NCBI GenBank assembly: GCA_947489175.1
Contig: CANLED010000021.1
Span: forward strand, 1-14,263
Source of the DNA: Chitinophagaceae bacterium
GTDB taxonomy: Bacteria > Bacteroidota > Bacteroidia > Chitinophagales > Chitinophagaceae
Direction of reading: 5' to 3'
DNA: 14,263 bases
The position numbers and the translations under genes are program-made. Shown one piece after another: positions 6,803 through 13,442 of this stretch. The notes beneath the pieces are model-generated. The model did not search any database, had not been told where the DNA came from, and was given only the letters and a program-made list of their open reading frames with translations. Every line of letters begins with the position of its first letter. Position 1 is the first letter of the stretch.

Positions 6803-7375
6803 CTAAAAAGTTAAATTATTAATAGCACCCATCGCGTGTTGAAGGTCAGTCAACACAAAATGTACTATTGCCTCTGATGATATTTCTATTTTCTTTGCAA
6901 CAATTGCTTCCTCTTTTTTTGTCCATTTACCAAGCACATGTTCAACTTGACGACCTTTTGGGAAATCATTTCCAATACCGAATCGAAGCCTCGGATAATT
7001 TGAATGCCCCAATAATTCCTGAATACTCTTCAACCCATTATGACCGCCATCACTTCCCCCAGGTTTTATCTTAATTTTTTCCAAAGGCACTGCCAACTCA
7101 TCAACCAATACAAATACACGATTCACATCAATTTTTTCTTTATCCATCCAATACTTCACCGCTTTACCACTTAGGTTCATGAATGTCGTTGGCTTTATGC
7201 AAATAATTAATTTTCCTTTTAACTTAACTTCAGCTTTAAATGCAAGCCTGTCGGATTGAAAGATTCCTCCTTTTTGTTGCACAAAGAAATCTAATATATC
7301 AAACCCAATATTATGCCGGGTATGTTCATACTCAGTTCCTATATTTCCTAATCCAACAATGAGAAATTTATCCAT
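6803..7375 (-). CDS. pth: Peptidyl-tRNA hydrolase
   Basis: Bacterial Pth releases tRNA from peptidyl-tRNAs that drop off ribosomes; it is cytoplasmic and usually essential. At 190 residues it has the family length. The active-site elements are present: Asn11 in GLGN, the catalytic His21 in HTRHNIGF, FMNLSG, an Asp near residue 94 in VDELAVP (many relatives have DDL, so the second Asp is Glu here), GGSDGGHNGLKSI, and YPRLRFGIG. I chose the ATG at 7375 since MDKFLIVGLGN is the typical start. A GTG at 7402 is in frame but would translate straight through a terminator hairpin. It lies downstream of prs and rplY on the same strand, a common bacterial arrangement, yet the rplY terminator ends 3 nt before this ATG. 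Confidence 0.97.
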   Translation of the reverse strand: MDKFLIVGLGNIGTEYEHTRHNIGFDILDFFVQQKGGIFQSDRLAFKAEVKLKGKLIICIKPTTFMNLSGKAVKYWMDKEKIDVNRVFVLVDELAVPLEKIKIKPGGSDGGHNGLKSIQELLGHSNYPRLRFGIGNDFPKGRQVEHVLGKWTKKEEAIVAKKIEISSEAIVHFVLTDLQHAMGAINNLTF

Positions 7376-7378
7376 AAT

Positions 7379-7407
7379 AAAAAAGCCCCGTGAGTTTATC
7401 ACAGGGC
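7379..7407 (-). terminator. Intrinsic terminator of rplY, abutting the pth start
   Basis: On the minus strand, GCCCTGTGA (7407-7399) pairs with TCACGGGGC (7393-7385), a 9-bp stem with one U-G pair and a 5-nt loop, followed by six T (7384-7379). The T-run ends 3 nt before the pth ATG. A TATCTTTA word (7417-7410, minus) resembling a Bacteroidota -7 element lies immediately upstream; a start point implied by it would fall in the hairpin. Confidence 0.75.
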
Positions 7408-7429
7408 CATAAAGATATTAATCTTTGCT

Positions 7430-8020
7430 TTATTTTTTTCCGCCTTTTGATGGAGCTGAGGCTTCTTCTTGCTTCAACTGACGTGTCATTGTAACTGAAG
7501 CGATTGGAATTCTTGGTGAATTCTGAATCTCAATGTTTTCAGCAATAATGTCTTGTACACGAATATTTGCATTAAGCTCAAGGTTTGTAAGATCAACCTC
7601 AATGTTTTCTCTCAAATACTTTGGTAAAGTTTTTACTTTAACCGCTTTCAACCTAATTTCTAGTTTACCACCTGCCTTGACACCAACAGAAGCTCCAGTA
7701 AATTTAAGAGGAATGGTTGCATTAACCTTCTTGTCTTCTACCAACTCCAATAAGTCAATGTGGATCAATTTATCAGTAACCTTGTCAAATTGAAGATCCT
7801 TCAAAATACAAGTGTAAGATTTGCCGTCCACAGTAATTTCTGCTTTTTGGAAATCTGGTGTGTAAACGAAAGGTTTCAAAGCAATTGCAGTAGCAGTAAA
7901 GTTTACTTCAGTTGCACCCCCGTAAATTACACCAGGTACCAAGTCTTGAGAGCGTAACTGACGGGCGGCTGATTTGCCAGTTGCGGTCCTCAATTGTCCT
8001 TCGATTGTAATCGTTTTCAT
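7430..8020 (-). CDS. rplY: Ribosomal protein bL25, CTC/TL5 type
   Basis: 5S-rRNA-binding ribosomal protein of the long (general stress protein CTC) form, 196 residues. The N-terminal L25 domain (about 1-90) shows the GxLRTATGKSAARQLRSQDLVPGVIYGG beta-barrel signature and LQFDKVTDKLIHIDLLEL. The C-terminal TL5 domain (about 95-185) shows KVNATIPLKFTGASVGVKAGG and LPKYLRENIEVDLTNLELN. A charged, flexible tail of EEASAPSKGGKK ends the protein. It lies 40 nt downstream of prs on the same strand and before pth, the conserved prs-ctc-pth order. The stop is followed within about 25 nt by an intrinsic terminator. The ATG has an A/T-rich leader with no Shine-Dalgarno, as expected for a Bacteroidota ribosomal protein gene. 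Confidence 0.96.
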   Translation of the reverse strand: MKTITIEGQLRTATGKSAARQLRSQDLVPGVIYGGATEVNFTATAIALKPFVYTPDFQKAEITVDGKSYTCILKDLQFDKVTDKLIHIDLLELVEDKKVNATIPLKFTGASVGVKAGGKLEIRLKAVKVKTLPKYLRENIEVDLTNLELNANIRVQDIIAENIEIQNSPRIPIASVTMTRQLKQEEASAPSKGGKK

Positions 8021-8060
8021 TATATATGTGTTTAAAAATGACTAAATAAATTAGTTTGAA

Positions 8061-9020
8061 CTATTTATTCCTCATCTGAGAATGAATAAACAAACTGGTT
8101 ATACTTTGGTTTTCGTATGCGTTCTTTATTGCAGAAGCAAAAAGATTTGCTACACTCAACACCTTTAATTTTGATGATTGTCCACGAACAGGTATCGTAT
8201 CACAAATAACCAACTCTTCCAACACACTGTTTTCTATGTTCACATAAGCGTTACCACTTAAAACAGGATGCGTACACAATGCCCTAACACTCCTCGCTCC
8301 TTTGTCTTTCAACAACTTCGCTGCTTTGGTAAGCGTGCCTGCCGTATCACAAATATCATCAATCAATACAATGTCACGTCCAGTAACTTCTCCTATCACA
8401 ACCATGCTCGCAATTTCATTTGCTCGCTTTCTATGCTTGTCGCAAATCACCATTTCAACACTAAAATAACTCGCAACTTCACGAATACGATTAGCGCTTC
8501 CCACATCAGGGGCGGCAAAGGTAAGGTTTTCAAGCTGAAGATTTTGTATATATGGGATAAAAATTGCAGAACTGTCTAGGTGGTCCACCGGAATATCAAA
8601 GTACCCCTGTATCTGTGGTGCATGCAAATCCATTGTAATAACACGATCAGCCCCAGCTGCAGTTAAAAGGTTTGCAACAAGCTTAGATCCAATGGCAACA
8701 CGGGGTTTGTCCTTTCTGTCTTGCCTTGCATACCCAAAATAAGGTATGACTGCAATTATCTTATACGCAGAAGCACGACGCGCCGCATCGATCATTAACA
8801 GTAATTCTAGGAGATTATCCCCCGGCGCAAACGTGCTTTGCACAAGGAAAACATAATCACCTCGTATACTTTCGAGGAAAATTGGCTGAATCTCTCCATC
8901 GCTAAAACGCTGGATACTGATTTTGCCTAAAGTAGTGCCGTATGCATTGGCGATTTTTTCTGCAAGGTATTGTGAACTGGTACCTGAGAAAATCTTCAAA
9001 GATGGGTCATTACGTTGCAT
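8061..9020 (-). CDS. prs: Ribose-phosphate pyrophosphokinase (PRPP synthetase)
   Basis: Makes 5-phosphoribosyl-1-pyrophosphate from ribose-5-phosphate and ATP, the precursor for purines, pyrimidines, NAD, histidine and tryptophan. The protein has 319 residues, normal for class I enzymes. Motifs in order are RFSDGEIQP (about 38-45), the ATP-binding PYFGYARQDRKDKPR, the metal and ATP-binding DLHAPQIQGYFDIPVDHL, the flexible-loop CDKHRKRAN region (many homologues have DKRR), and the PRPP loop DIVLIDDICDTAGT with its two Asp residues. The first residues, MQRNDPSLKIFSGTSS, fit the family, so I kept the ATG at 9020. It heads the leftward prs-rplY-pth cluster and is divergent from radC, with a 157-nt intergenic region holding a palindrome that may be an operator. 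Confidence 0.97.
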   Translation of the reverse strand: MQRNDPSLKIFSGTSSQYLAEKIANAYGTTLGKISIQRFSDGEIQPIFLESIRGDYVFLVQSTFAPGDNLLELLLMIDAARRASAYKIIAVIPYFGYARQDRKDKPRVAIGSKLVANLLTAAGADRVITMDLHAPQIQGYFDIPVDHLDSSAIFIPYIQNLQLENLTFAAPDVGSANRIREVASYFSVEMVICDKHRKRANEIASMVVIGEVTGRDIVLIDDICDTAGTLTKAAKLLKDKGARSVRALCTHPVLSGNAYVNIENSVLEELVICDTIPVRGQSSKLKVLSVANLFASAIKNAYENQSITSLFIHSQMRNK

Positions 9021-9036
9021 AAAATGAATTGAGGCG

Positions 9037-9044
9037 CGAAGATA
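9037..9044 (-). promoter_or_regulatory. Possible -7 element of the prs promoter
   Basis: On the minus strand TATCTTCG differs from the Bacteroidota TAnnTTTG element at one fixed position and lies 17 nt before the prs ATG. No clear TTTG -33 element is seen, so confidence is low. It overlaps one arm of the GATAAC palindrome. Confidence 0.2.
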
Positions 9045-9056
9045 ACGAAAGTTATC
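9041..9056. repeat. Palindrome GATAAC-GAAA-GTTATC in the prs/radC intergenic region
   Basis: A perfect 6-bp inverted repeat with a 4-nt spacer lies 21 nt upstream of the prs ATG, in the divergent region shared with radC. It could be a repressor operator for a dimeric regulator or a small hairpin in the prs leader. No known regulator is recognised from the motif. Confidence 0.4.
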
Positions 9057-9177
9057 AGAAGATAAAATGCAGAAATCAGGGGATGTTTTTGATGAATTGA
9101 TGATTTTCTGCTGATGTCAATGAAAAATATTTAAAAAGAATGAAAAAAATATCACTTAAAAAAAAGAAAATCAATAC

Positions 9178-9858
9178 ATGAAGCCAATAAAAACATGGGG
9201 CACTGACGATAGGCCTCGAGAAAAGTTAAGAATGAAAGGTGCAAGCCAACTTACTGATGCTGAAATCCTCGCCATCATCATCCAAAATGGAACAAAAGAA
9301 AAAACAGCCTTAGACCTTGGCATTGAGTTGATGCAACGGTGCCACAATAAACTGTCAGACCTAGCTAGGTTCTCTATCAAAGAATTGATGAAAACAAAAG
9401 GCATCGGTATGGCTAAAGCCATTGCAATTCAATCTGCCCTTGAACTAGGAAGAAGAAGACAAGCTTCAGACCACCTCATCTCAGAAGTTGTTTCAAACAG
9501 TGCCTCTATTGCTAAATATCTCCAAGCGAGGCTAATGGACCTGCCCCATGAAGTTTTTGCAGTAGTTTTCTTAAACAGAGCAAATAGAATCAAACACTTT
9601 GAAATCATCAGCGTTGGGGGTATGACAGGCACAGTTGCAGACCCAAGAATAATTTTGAAAAAAGCCTTGGAAGAAGATGCTGTCAGTATTATCCTTTGCC
9701 ACAACCACCCTTCTGGAAATCTTCGTCCTTCTAGAGCCGATGAAGAAATAACAACCAAAATAAAAAATGCAGCAAAGTATTTTGACATCACAGTTCTCGA
9801 TCACATCATCGTTAGCACAGATGGTTATTATAGTTTTGCTGATGAAGGAGGACTTTAA
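9178..9858 (+). CDS. radC: RadC family (UPF0758) JAB/MPN-domain protein
   Basis: RadC-type protein of 226 residues, the usual full length. The N-terminal helical part has PREKLRMKGASQLTDAEILAI, followed by a helix-hairpin-helix-like KTKGIGMAKAIAIQSALELGRR (about 72-93), which suggests DNA binding. The C-terminal JAMM/MPN metalloprotease-like domain has the expected Glu125 (HEVF), His175 and His177 in HNHPSGN, Ser184 and Asp188 in RPSRAD, so the zinc site is intact. The old link to DNA repair in E. coli was an error of attribution, and the real function remains unsettled. It stands alone here, divergent from prs and followed by a 179-nt gap. Start ATG 9178 is overlapped by the end of a tiny Lys-rich ORF. 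Confidence 0.95.
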   Translation: MKPIKTWGTDDRPREKLRMKGASQLTDAEILAIIIQNGTKEKTALDLGIELMQRCHNKLSDLARFSIKELMKTKGIGMAKAIAIQSALELGRRRQASDHLISEVVSNSASIAKYLQARLMDLPHEVFAVVFLNRANRIKHFEIISVGGMTGTVADPRIILKKALEEDAVSIILCHNHPSGNLRPSRADEEITTKIKNAAKYFDITVLDHIIVSTDGYYSFADEGGL

Positions 9859-9991
9859 TAATTTTAAATGTTGATTAAGTTTTGGGCGTACTCCACATTA
9901 ATTAGTAAAACCAAGAATTCATCATATTCGAAATTTAATACTAAATGTTTGATTCTTATAAAAACTGAACCTATTAAATTACTTAAATTGC

Positions 9992-10012
9992 ACAAGGCAT
10001 TTTATGCATTGT
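9992..10012. repeat. Imperfect inverted repeat upstream of the molybdenum hydroxylase genes
   Basis: ACAAGGCAT (9992-10000) and ATGCATTGT (10004-10012) are inverted repeats matching at 8 of 9 positions with a 3-nt spacer, ending 25 nt before the iorA-like ATG. It may be an operator or a leader hairpin. The rest of the 179-nt region after radC is AT-rich and shows no gene or clear terminator. Confidence 0.3.
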
Positions 10013-10037
10013 TTGGCACAAATAAACATCCTGAATT

Positions 10038-10502
10038 ATGACAAAAATCAAACTTAAAGTCAACAATAAAAGTGTTGAAGTTGATGTAGATCCTAGCACG
10101 CCAGTTTTATGGGTTTTGCGTGACCACCTTAATTTTATTGGTACAAAATATGGGTGCGGTGTTGGCTCATGCGGAGCTTGCACAATTCATTTAAATGGCC
10201 GTTCTATTAAATCCTGCCAATTGCCAGTTTCTGCAGTTGGTATTCAAGAAATAACTACCATAGAAGGCTTGTCAGAAAATGGAGATCACCCAGTTCAAAA
10301 AGCTTGGTTAGACGTTGATGTGGCACAATGTGGCTATTGTCAAACCGGACAAATCATGGCAGCAGTTTCTTTGTTGAAATCTAAACCCAATCCTACTGAT
10401 GATGATATCGATACTTTTATGACTGGAAATATTTGCCGTTGTGGAACTTATTTAAGAATAAAAGAGGCGATCAAGAAGGCAGCTAAATCTTCAAACAAAT
10501 AA
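10038..10502 (+). CDS. iorA: 2Fe-2S subunit of a xanthine oxidase-family molybdenum hydroxylase (IorA-like)
   Basis: Small iron-sulfur subunit, 154 residues, of an isoquinoline-1-oxidoreductase/aldehyde-dehydrogenase-like enzyme. The plant-ferredoxin-like domain carries the first 2Fe-2S site with Cys40, Cys45, Cys48 and Cys60 (YGCGVGSCGAC, then KSC). The C-terminal helical domain carries the second site with Cys98, Cys101, Cys133 and Cys135 (QCGYCQTGQ and ICRCGTY). All eight ligands are present. It passes electrons from the molybdenum centre in the large subunit to an acceptor, here probably the downstream cytochrome c. It has no signal peptide; since the partner has a Tat signal, the folded complex may be exported together. 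The stop is 13 nt before the next ATG, so the two genes are one operon. The symbol is by family, not a proven substrate. Confidence 0.93.
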   Translation: MTKIKLKVNNKSVEVDVDPSTPVLWVLRDHLNFIGTKYGCGVGSCGACTIHLNGRSIKSCQLPVSAVGIQEITTIEGLSENGDHPVQKAWLDVDVAQCGYCQTGQIMAAVSLLKSKPNPTDDDIDTFMTGNICRCGTYLRIKEAIKKAAKSSNK

Positions 10503-10515
10503 AACTTTTTTAATT

Positions 10516-12762
10516 ATGGAGAAGTTACACAACAACAGCAGACGTTCATTCTTGAAAGTTTCATCAATAACAGGTGGCGGCATGATGATTGGATTTAGTT
10601 GGTTGGCCAATCTAATTCCTAATGAAGCATTCGCTAGCGCTGAATCTGCAAAAGAATGGATTGAACTTACTGGTTTTATCAAAATAACTCCAGATAATCA
10701 AATTACAATTTTTTGTCCCAATCCTGAATTTGGACAAAACGTAATGACATCTTTACCGATGTTAATAGCAGAAGAGCTTGAAGTTGACTGGAGTAAAGTA
10801 AAGGTTGAAGCAGGAGATTATGATACCCCTAGATTCAAAAGACAATTTACGGGAGGCAGTCAATCCGTAAGAATGGGATGGCAGCCCCTAAGAAAAGCAG
10901 GAGCCACAGCTAAGTTGATGTTGATGCAAGCAGCAGCAAATGAATGGAACCTGCCTATTGCTGAATTATCAGCTGCTAACGGAATGGTTCATCATAAATC
11001 AAGCAATAAAAGCATTTCCTACGGAGCTTTGGCTGCAGCAGCTTCAAAACTGTCCACTCCTGAGAACGTTATTATAAAAAAGAACGGAGAATTTTCTATA
11101 CTTGGCAACCCTCAAAAGAATGTAGAAGGCGCAAAGATTGTAAGCGGAAAGTCGCTTTTTACAATGGATTATAAACAAGAAGGCATGTTAATTGCAATGG
11201 CCATACATCCTTCGGCGTTTGGATTGAAACTCAAATCATTTGATGCTTCAGAAGCGCTTAAAATGCCAGGTATTAAAGATGTTTTTGAAATCAAGGTTTA
11301 CAAAGATGGCTACGAAAGAGGCGGGTTTGATACCAGAACGTTCAACAACTTAGTGGTGGTGGTGGGTAACACAACATGGGAAGTGATGAATGCAAGAAAA
11401 AAAGTAATTACGCAATGGGAACCCATTCAAGAAACAAAAGAAATGGTGAACGCATGGGGTAGCAAAAAAGAAGAAATTATTCCTGCTGGACTAGAAAGCA
11501 CAGATGCCCACATGAAGCAAATGTATGATTTGCAAAAAAAGCCAGGGAAAATTTTAAGAAAAGACGGCAACCCTGAAACGGCCTTTGCCAATGCCCAAAA
11601 AACACTAGAAAGAACATATTCAGCTCCATTCTTGCCTCACAATACCATGGAGCCGATCAGTTGCTTTGCACATATCACTGACGAAAAAGCACTTTTCGTA
11701 GCTCCGATCCAAATCCCGGATATGATGAAACAAAACATCATGTTTAACTTGGATTTGTCGGCTGATAAAATTGACATCAAATTGGCAAGAATGGGTGGCG
11801 GCTTTGGAAGAAGAGCCTATGGCCATTACATCATCGAAGCAGGGTTGATTTCTAAAAAAATGAAAGCTCCCATCAAGTTGATTTATACAAGAGAAGATGA
11901 CATGACCAATGGAGTTTATCGTCCATCTTATATGGTTACATACAAGGCTGCAATAGATAACAACAACGTTACTGCTATCCACATTAAAGGTGGTGGTATC
12001 CCGGAAAGTGCGATTCATCAAAATCGTTTTCCAGCAGGTGCATTTGAAAACTATGTAGCAGAAAGTTGGGACATTAAATCTAATATCACCATAGGTGCTT
12101 TTAGAGCACCTGGCTCTAATTTTATTGCAGCAGCAGAGCAATCATTTTTAGATGAATTGGCTGAAACCATTGGCAAAGATCCGATTGACTATCGAATAGA
12201 ATTGTTGAAAAAAGCAAAAAGCAATCCTGTTGGGAAAAACAATGAATATGACGCAGACAGATACATTGGCGTGCTAGAATTGGTAAAACAAAAATCCAAT
12301 TGGAGTACTGCAAATAATAAAAATGCCAAAAGAGGCGTTGCCGCTTATTTCTGCCATAATTCTTATGCAGCACATGTGGTAGACATAACCATGAAAAATG
12401 GACAGCCAGTTGTTGAGAATGTTGTTTCAGCATTAGATTGTGGATTGGTAGTTAATCCAGAAGGCGCAAAAAACATGGTTGAAGGTGCTGTTGTAGATGG
12501 CATTGGGAATGCTTTGTATGGTGGACTCCGCTTTGAAAATGGGGTGCCTATGCAAAAGAATTTCAATCAATATAGGATGATAAGGCATAAAGAATCGCCT
12601 AAAAAAATTGACATCCATTTTGTGCAGAACAATGTTGACCCAACCGGCTTGGGAGAACCTCCCTTCCCCCCTATTTTTGGTGCATTAGCCAATGCTTTGT
12701 ACAAAGCCACAGGCAAACGTTTTTACAATCAACCGTTCATAAACGATCTAAACAAAAGCTAA
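10516..12762 (+). CDS. iorB: Molybdopterin-binding large subunit, IorB-like, Tat-exported
   Basis: Catalytic subunit, 748 residues, of the xanthine oxidase family in the isoquinoline-1-oxidoreductase/aldehyde-oxidase branch. A twin-arginine signal (SRRSFLK, Arg9-Arg10, then a hydrophobic run to about residue 40) implies folded export to the periplasm. A molybdopterin-binding portion comes first (FGQNVMTSLPMLIAEELEVDW, read across residues 75-95, and GGSQSVRMGW). The SGKSLFTMDY hammerhead-type domain follows at about 212, then GGGFGRR at 427-433, GAFRAPGSN, ALDCGLVVNP and TGLGEPP with the catalytic Glu714. This order, with a cofactor-binding part ahead of the hammerhead, is what I expect for IorB rather than xanthine dehydrogenase. 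The substrate is unknown: N-heterocycles and aldehydes are both possible. Maturation genes (XdhC or MoCo nucleotidyl transferase) are not in the window. Confidence 0.93.
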   Translation: MEKLHNNSRRSFLKVSSITGGGMMIGFSWLANLIPNEAFASAESAKEWIELTGFIKITPDNQITIFCPNPEFGQNVMTSLPMLIAEELEVDWSKVKVEAGDYDTPRFKRQFTGGSQSVRMGWQPLRKAGATAKLMLMQAAANEWNLPIAELSAANGMVHHKSSNKSISYGALAAAASKLSTPENVIIKKNGEFSILGNPQKNVEGAKIVSGKSLFTMDYKQEGMLIAMAIHPSAFGLKLKSFDASEALKMPGIKDVFEIKVYKDGYERGGFDTRTFNNLVVVVGNTTWEVMNARKKVITQWEPIQETKEMVNAWGSKKEEIIPAGLESTDAHMKQMYDLQKKPGKILRKDGNPETAFANAQKTLERTYSAPFLPHNTMEPISCFAHITDEKALFVAPIQIPDMMKQNIMFNLDLSADKIDIKLARMGGGFGRRAYGHYIIEAGLISKKMKAPIKLIYTREDDMTNGVYRPSYMVTYKAAIDNNNVTAIHIKGGGIPESAIHQNRFPAGAFENYVAESWDIKSNITIGAFRAPGSNFIAAAEQSFLDELAETIGKDPIDYRIELLKKAKSNPVGKNNEYDADRYIGVLELVKQKSNWSTANNKNAKRGVAAYFCHNSYAAHVVDITMKNGQPVVENVVSALDCGLVVNPEGAKNMVEGAVVDGIGNALYGGLRFENGVPMQKNFNQYRMIRHKESPKKIDIHFVQNNVDPTGLGEPPFPPIFGALANALYKATGKRFYNQPFINDLNKS

Positions 12763-12780
12763 TTAACCTTAAATAGTATA

Positions 12781-12816
12781 AATAAAAAAGATTGCTGTAG
12801 AGCAGTCTTTTTTATT
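12781..12816. terminator. Strong, probably bidirectional terminator between iorB and the cytochrome gene
   Basis: AATAAAAAAGATTGCT (12781-12796) pairs with AGCAGTCTTTTTTATT (12801-12816) over 16 bp with one G-U pair and a GTAG tetraloop. The six-T run lies in the 3' arm, and the mirrored A-run would serve the other strand. It follows the iorB stop by 18 nt. Confidence 0.85.
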
Positions 12817-12837
12817 TAAGATTCAAACTTGATTATC

Positions 12838-13263
12838 ATGAAAAAATTTATCATTCTCTTTGTTGTTTTAACAACTTCATTTACAACCCAAACTTTCTGT
12901 CAAAATACATCAGCTTCAGCATCGGTTAAAAATGGCCAATCGGTTTATGAAAGTTATTGCATTTCTTGCCACATGGAAGACGGCAAAGGAATAGAAGGAG
13001 TCTTTCCTTCATTGGTAAAAACCGGCAATCTTACTGATAAAAACAAGTTGGTTAAAATCATTTTACTGGGTTTAAGAGGACCAATTTCTGTAAAGGGCAC
13101 TAAGTATGATGCAGAGATGGCGGGTATAAGTATGTCCGACCAAGAAGTTGCTGATGTCATCAATTATATCAGAAATTCATGGGGCAATAAAGCGCCTCTG
13201 ATGAAATTGAATGAAGTTGAAGTAGCTAAAAAGGCAGTAGTTAAAGGATATCAACCTTATTAA
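12838..13263 (+). CDS. Exported single-haem cytochrome c
   Basis: Class I c-type cytochrome of 141 residues. A signal peptide (residues 1-22, MKKFIILFVVLTTSF and ending in FCQ) directs it to the periplasm. The haem motif CISCH is at residues 41-45 (Cys41, Cys44, proximal His45), followed by MEDGKG, which is typical of this class. Met94 in YDAEMAG is the likely distal ligand, and SDQEVADVINYIRNSWGN forms the C-terminal helix. Close position behind iorA and iorB suggests that it takes electrons from the molybdenum hydroxylase, as cytochrome subunits do in related systems such as nicotinate dehydrogenase. However, a terminator separates it from iorB. I chose ATG 12838; a TTG three codons earlier is in frame but unlikely. 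Confidence 0.93.
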   Translation: MKKFIILFVVLTTSFTTQTFCQNTSASASVKNGQSVYESYCISCHMEDGKGIEGVFPSLVKTGNLTDKNKLVKIILLGLRGPISVKGTKYDAEMAGISMSDQEVADVINYIRNSWGNKAPLMKLNEVEVAKKAVVKGYQPY

Positions 13264-13269
13264 TTTGTG

Positions 13270-13293
13270 ATTGAATAAGTGTTCAATTTTTTT
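13270..13293 (+). terminator. Possible intrinsic terminator after the cytochrome c gene
   Basis: ATTGAA (13270-13275) pairs with TTCAAT (13282-13287) with a 6-nt loop, followed by six further T. The stem is short and AT-rich, but the site lies right after the stop codon. Confidence 0.45.
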
Positions 13294-13373
13294 CCCAAAA
13301 TATGACTATACTACCCAAGAATATCAAAAAAGGAAAATCAATAAAGTGGCTATTGTTATTGAAAATTGTGGAA

Positions 13374-13406
13374 TTGACAGATAAAATACGTTCTTGATAT
13401 TTTTTG
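13374..13406 (+). promoter_or_regulatory. Possible promoter of the aminopeptidase P gene
   Basis: TTGACA at 13374-13379 is followed 18 nt later by TATTTTTTG (13398-13406). It can be read as a sigma70-like -35/-10 pair or as a near match to the Bacteroidota TTTG / TAnnTTTG pair with one extra base in the -7 element. It lies 36 nt before the ATG in a 179-nt gap with no other gene. Confidence 0.3.
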
Positions 13407-13442
13407 TAACTTAGCTTAATTCTAAAAATCAAATTCCAAAAA

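Noticed and set aside
7376..7402. Extended pth start at GTG 7402
   Set aside because: The extension would translate the terminator hairpin and adds nine residues before the conserved MDKFLIVGLGN beginning.
8021..8062. AT-rich imperfect hairpin between prs and rplY as a terminator
   Set aside because: The arms are only A/T with a bulge and no following T-run; the 40-nt gap fits a simple operon junction.
11620..12141. Long minus-strand frame of 173 codons inside iorB
   Set aside because: It is antisense to conserved molybdopterin-binding sequence, and its Cys-rich translation looks like a codon shadow.
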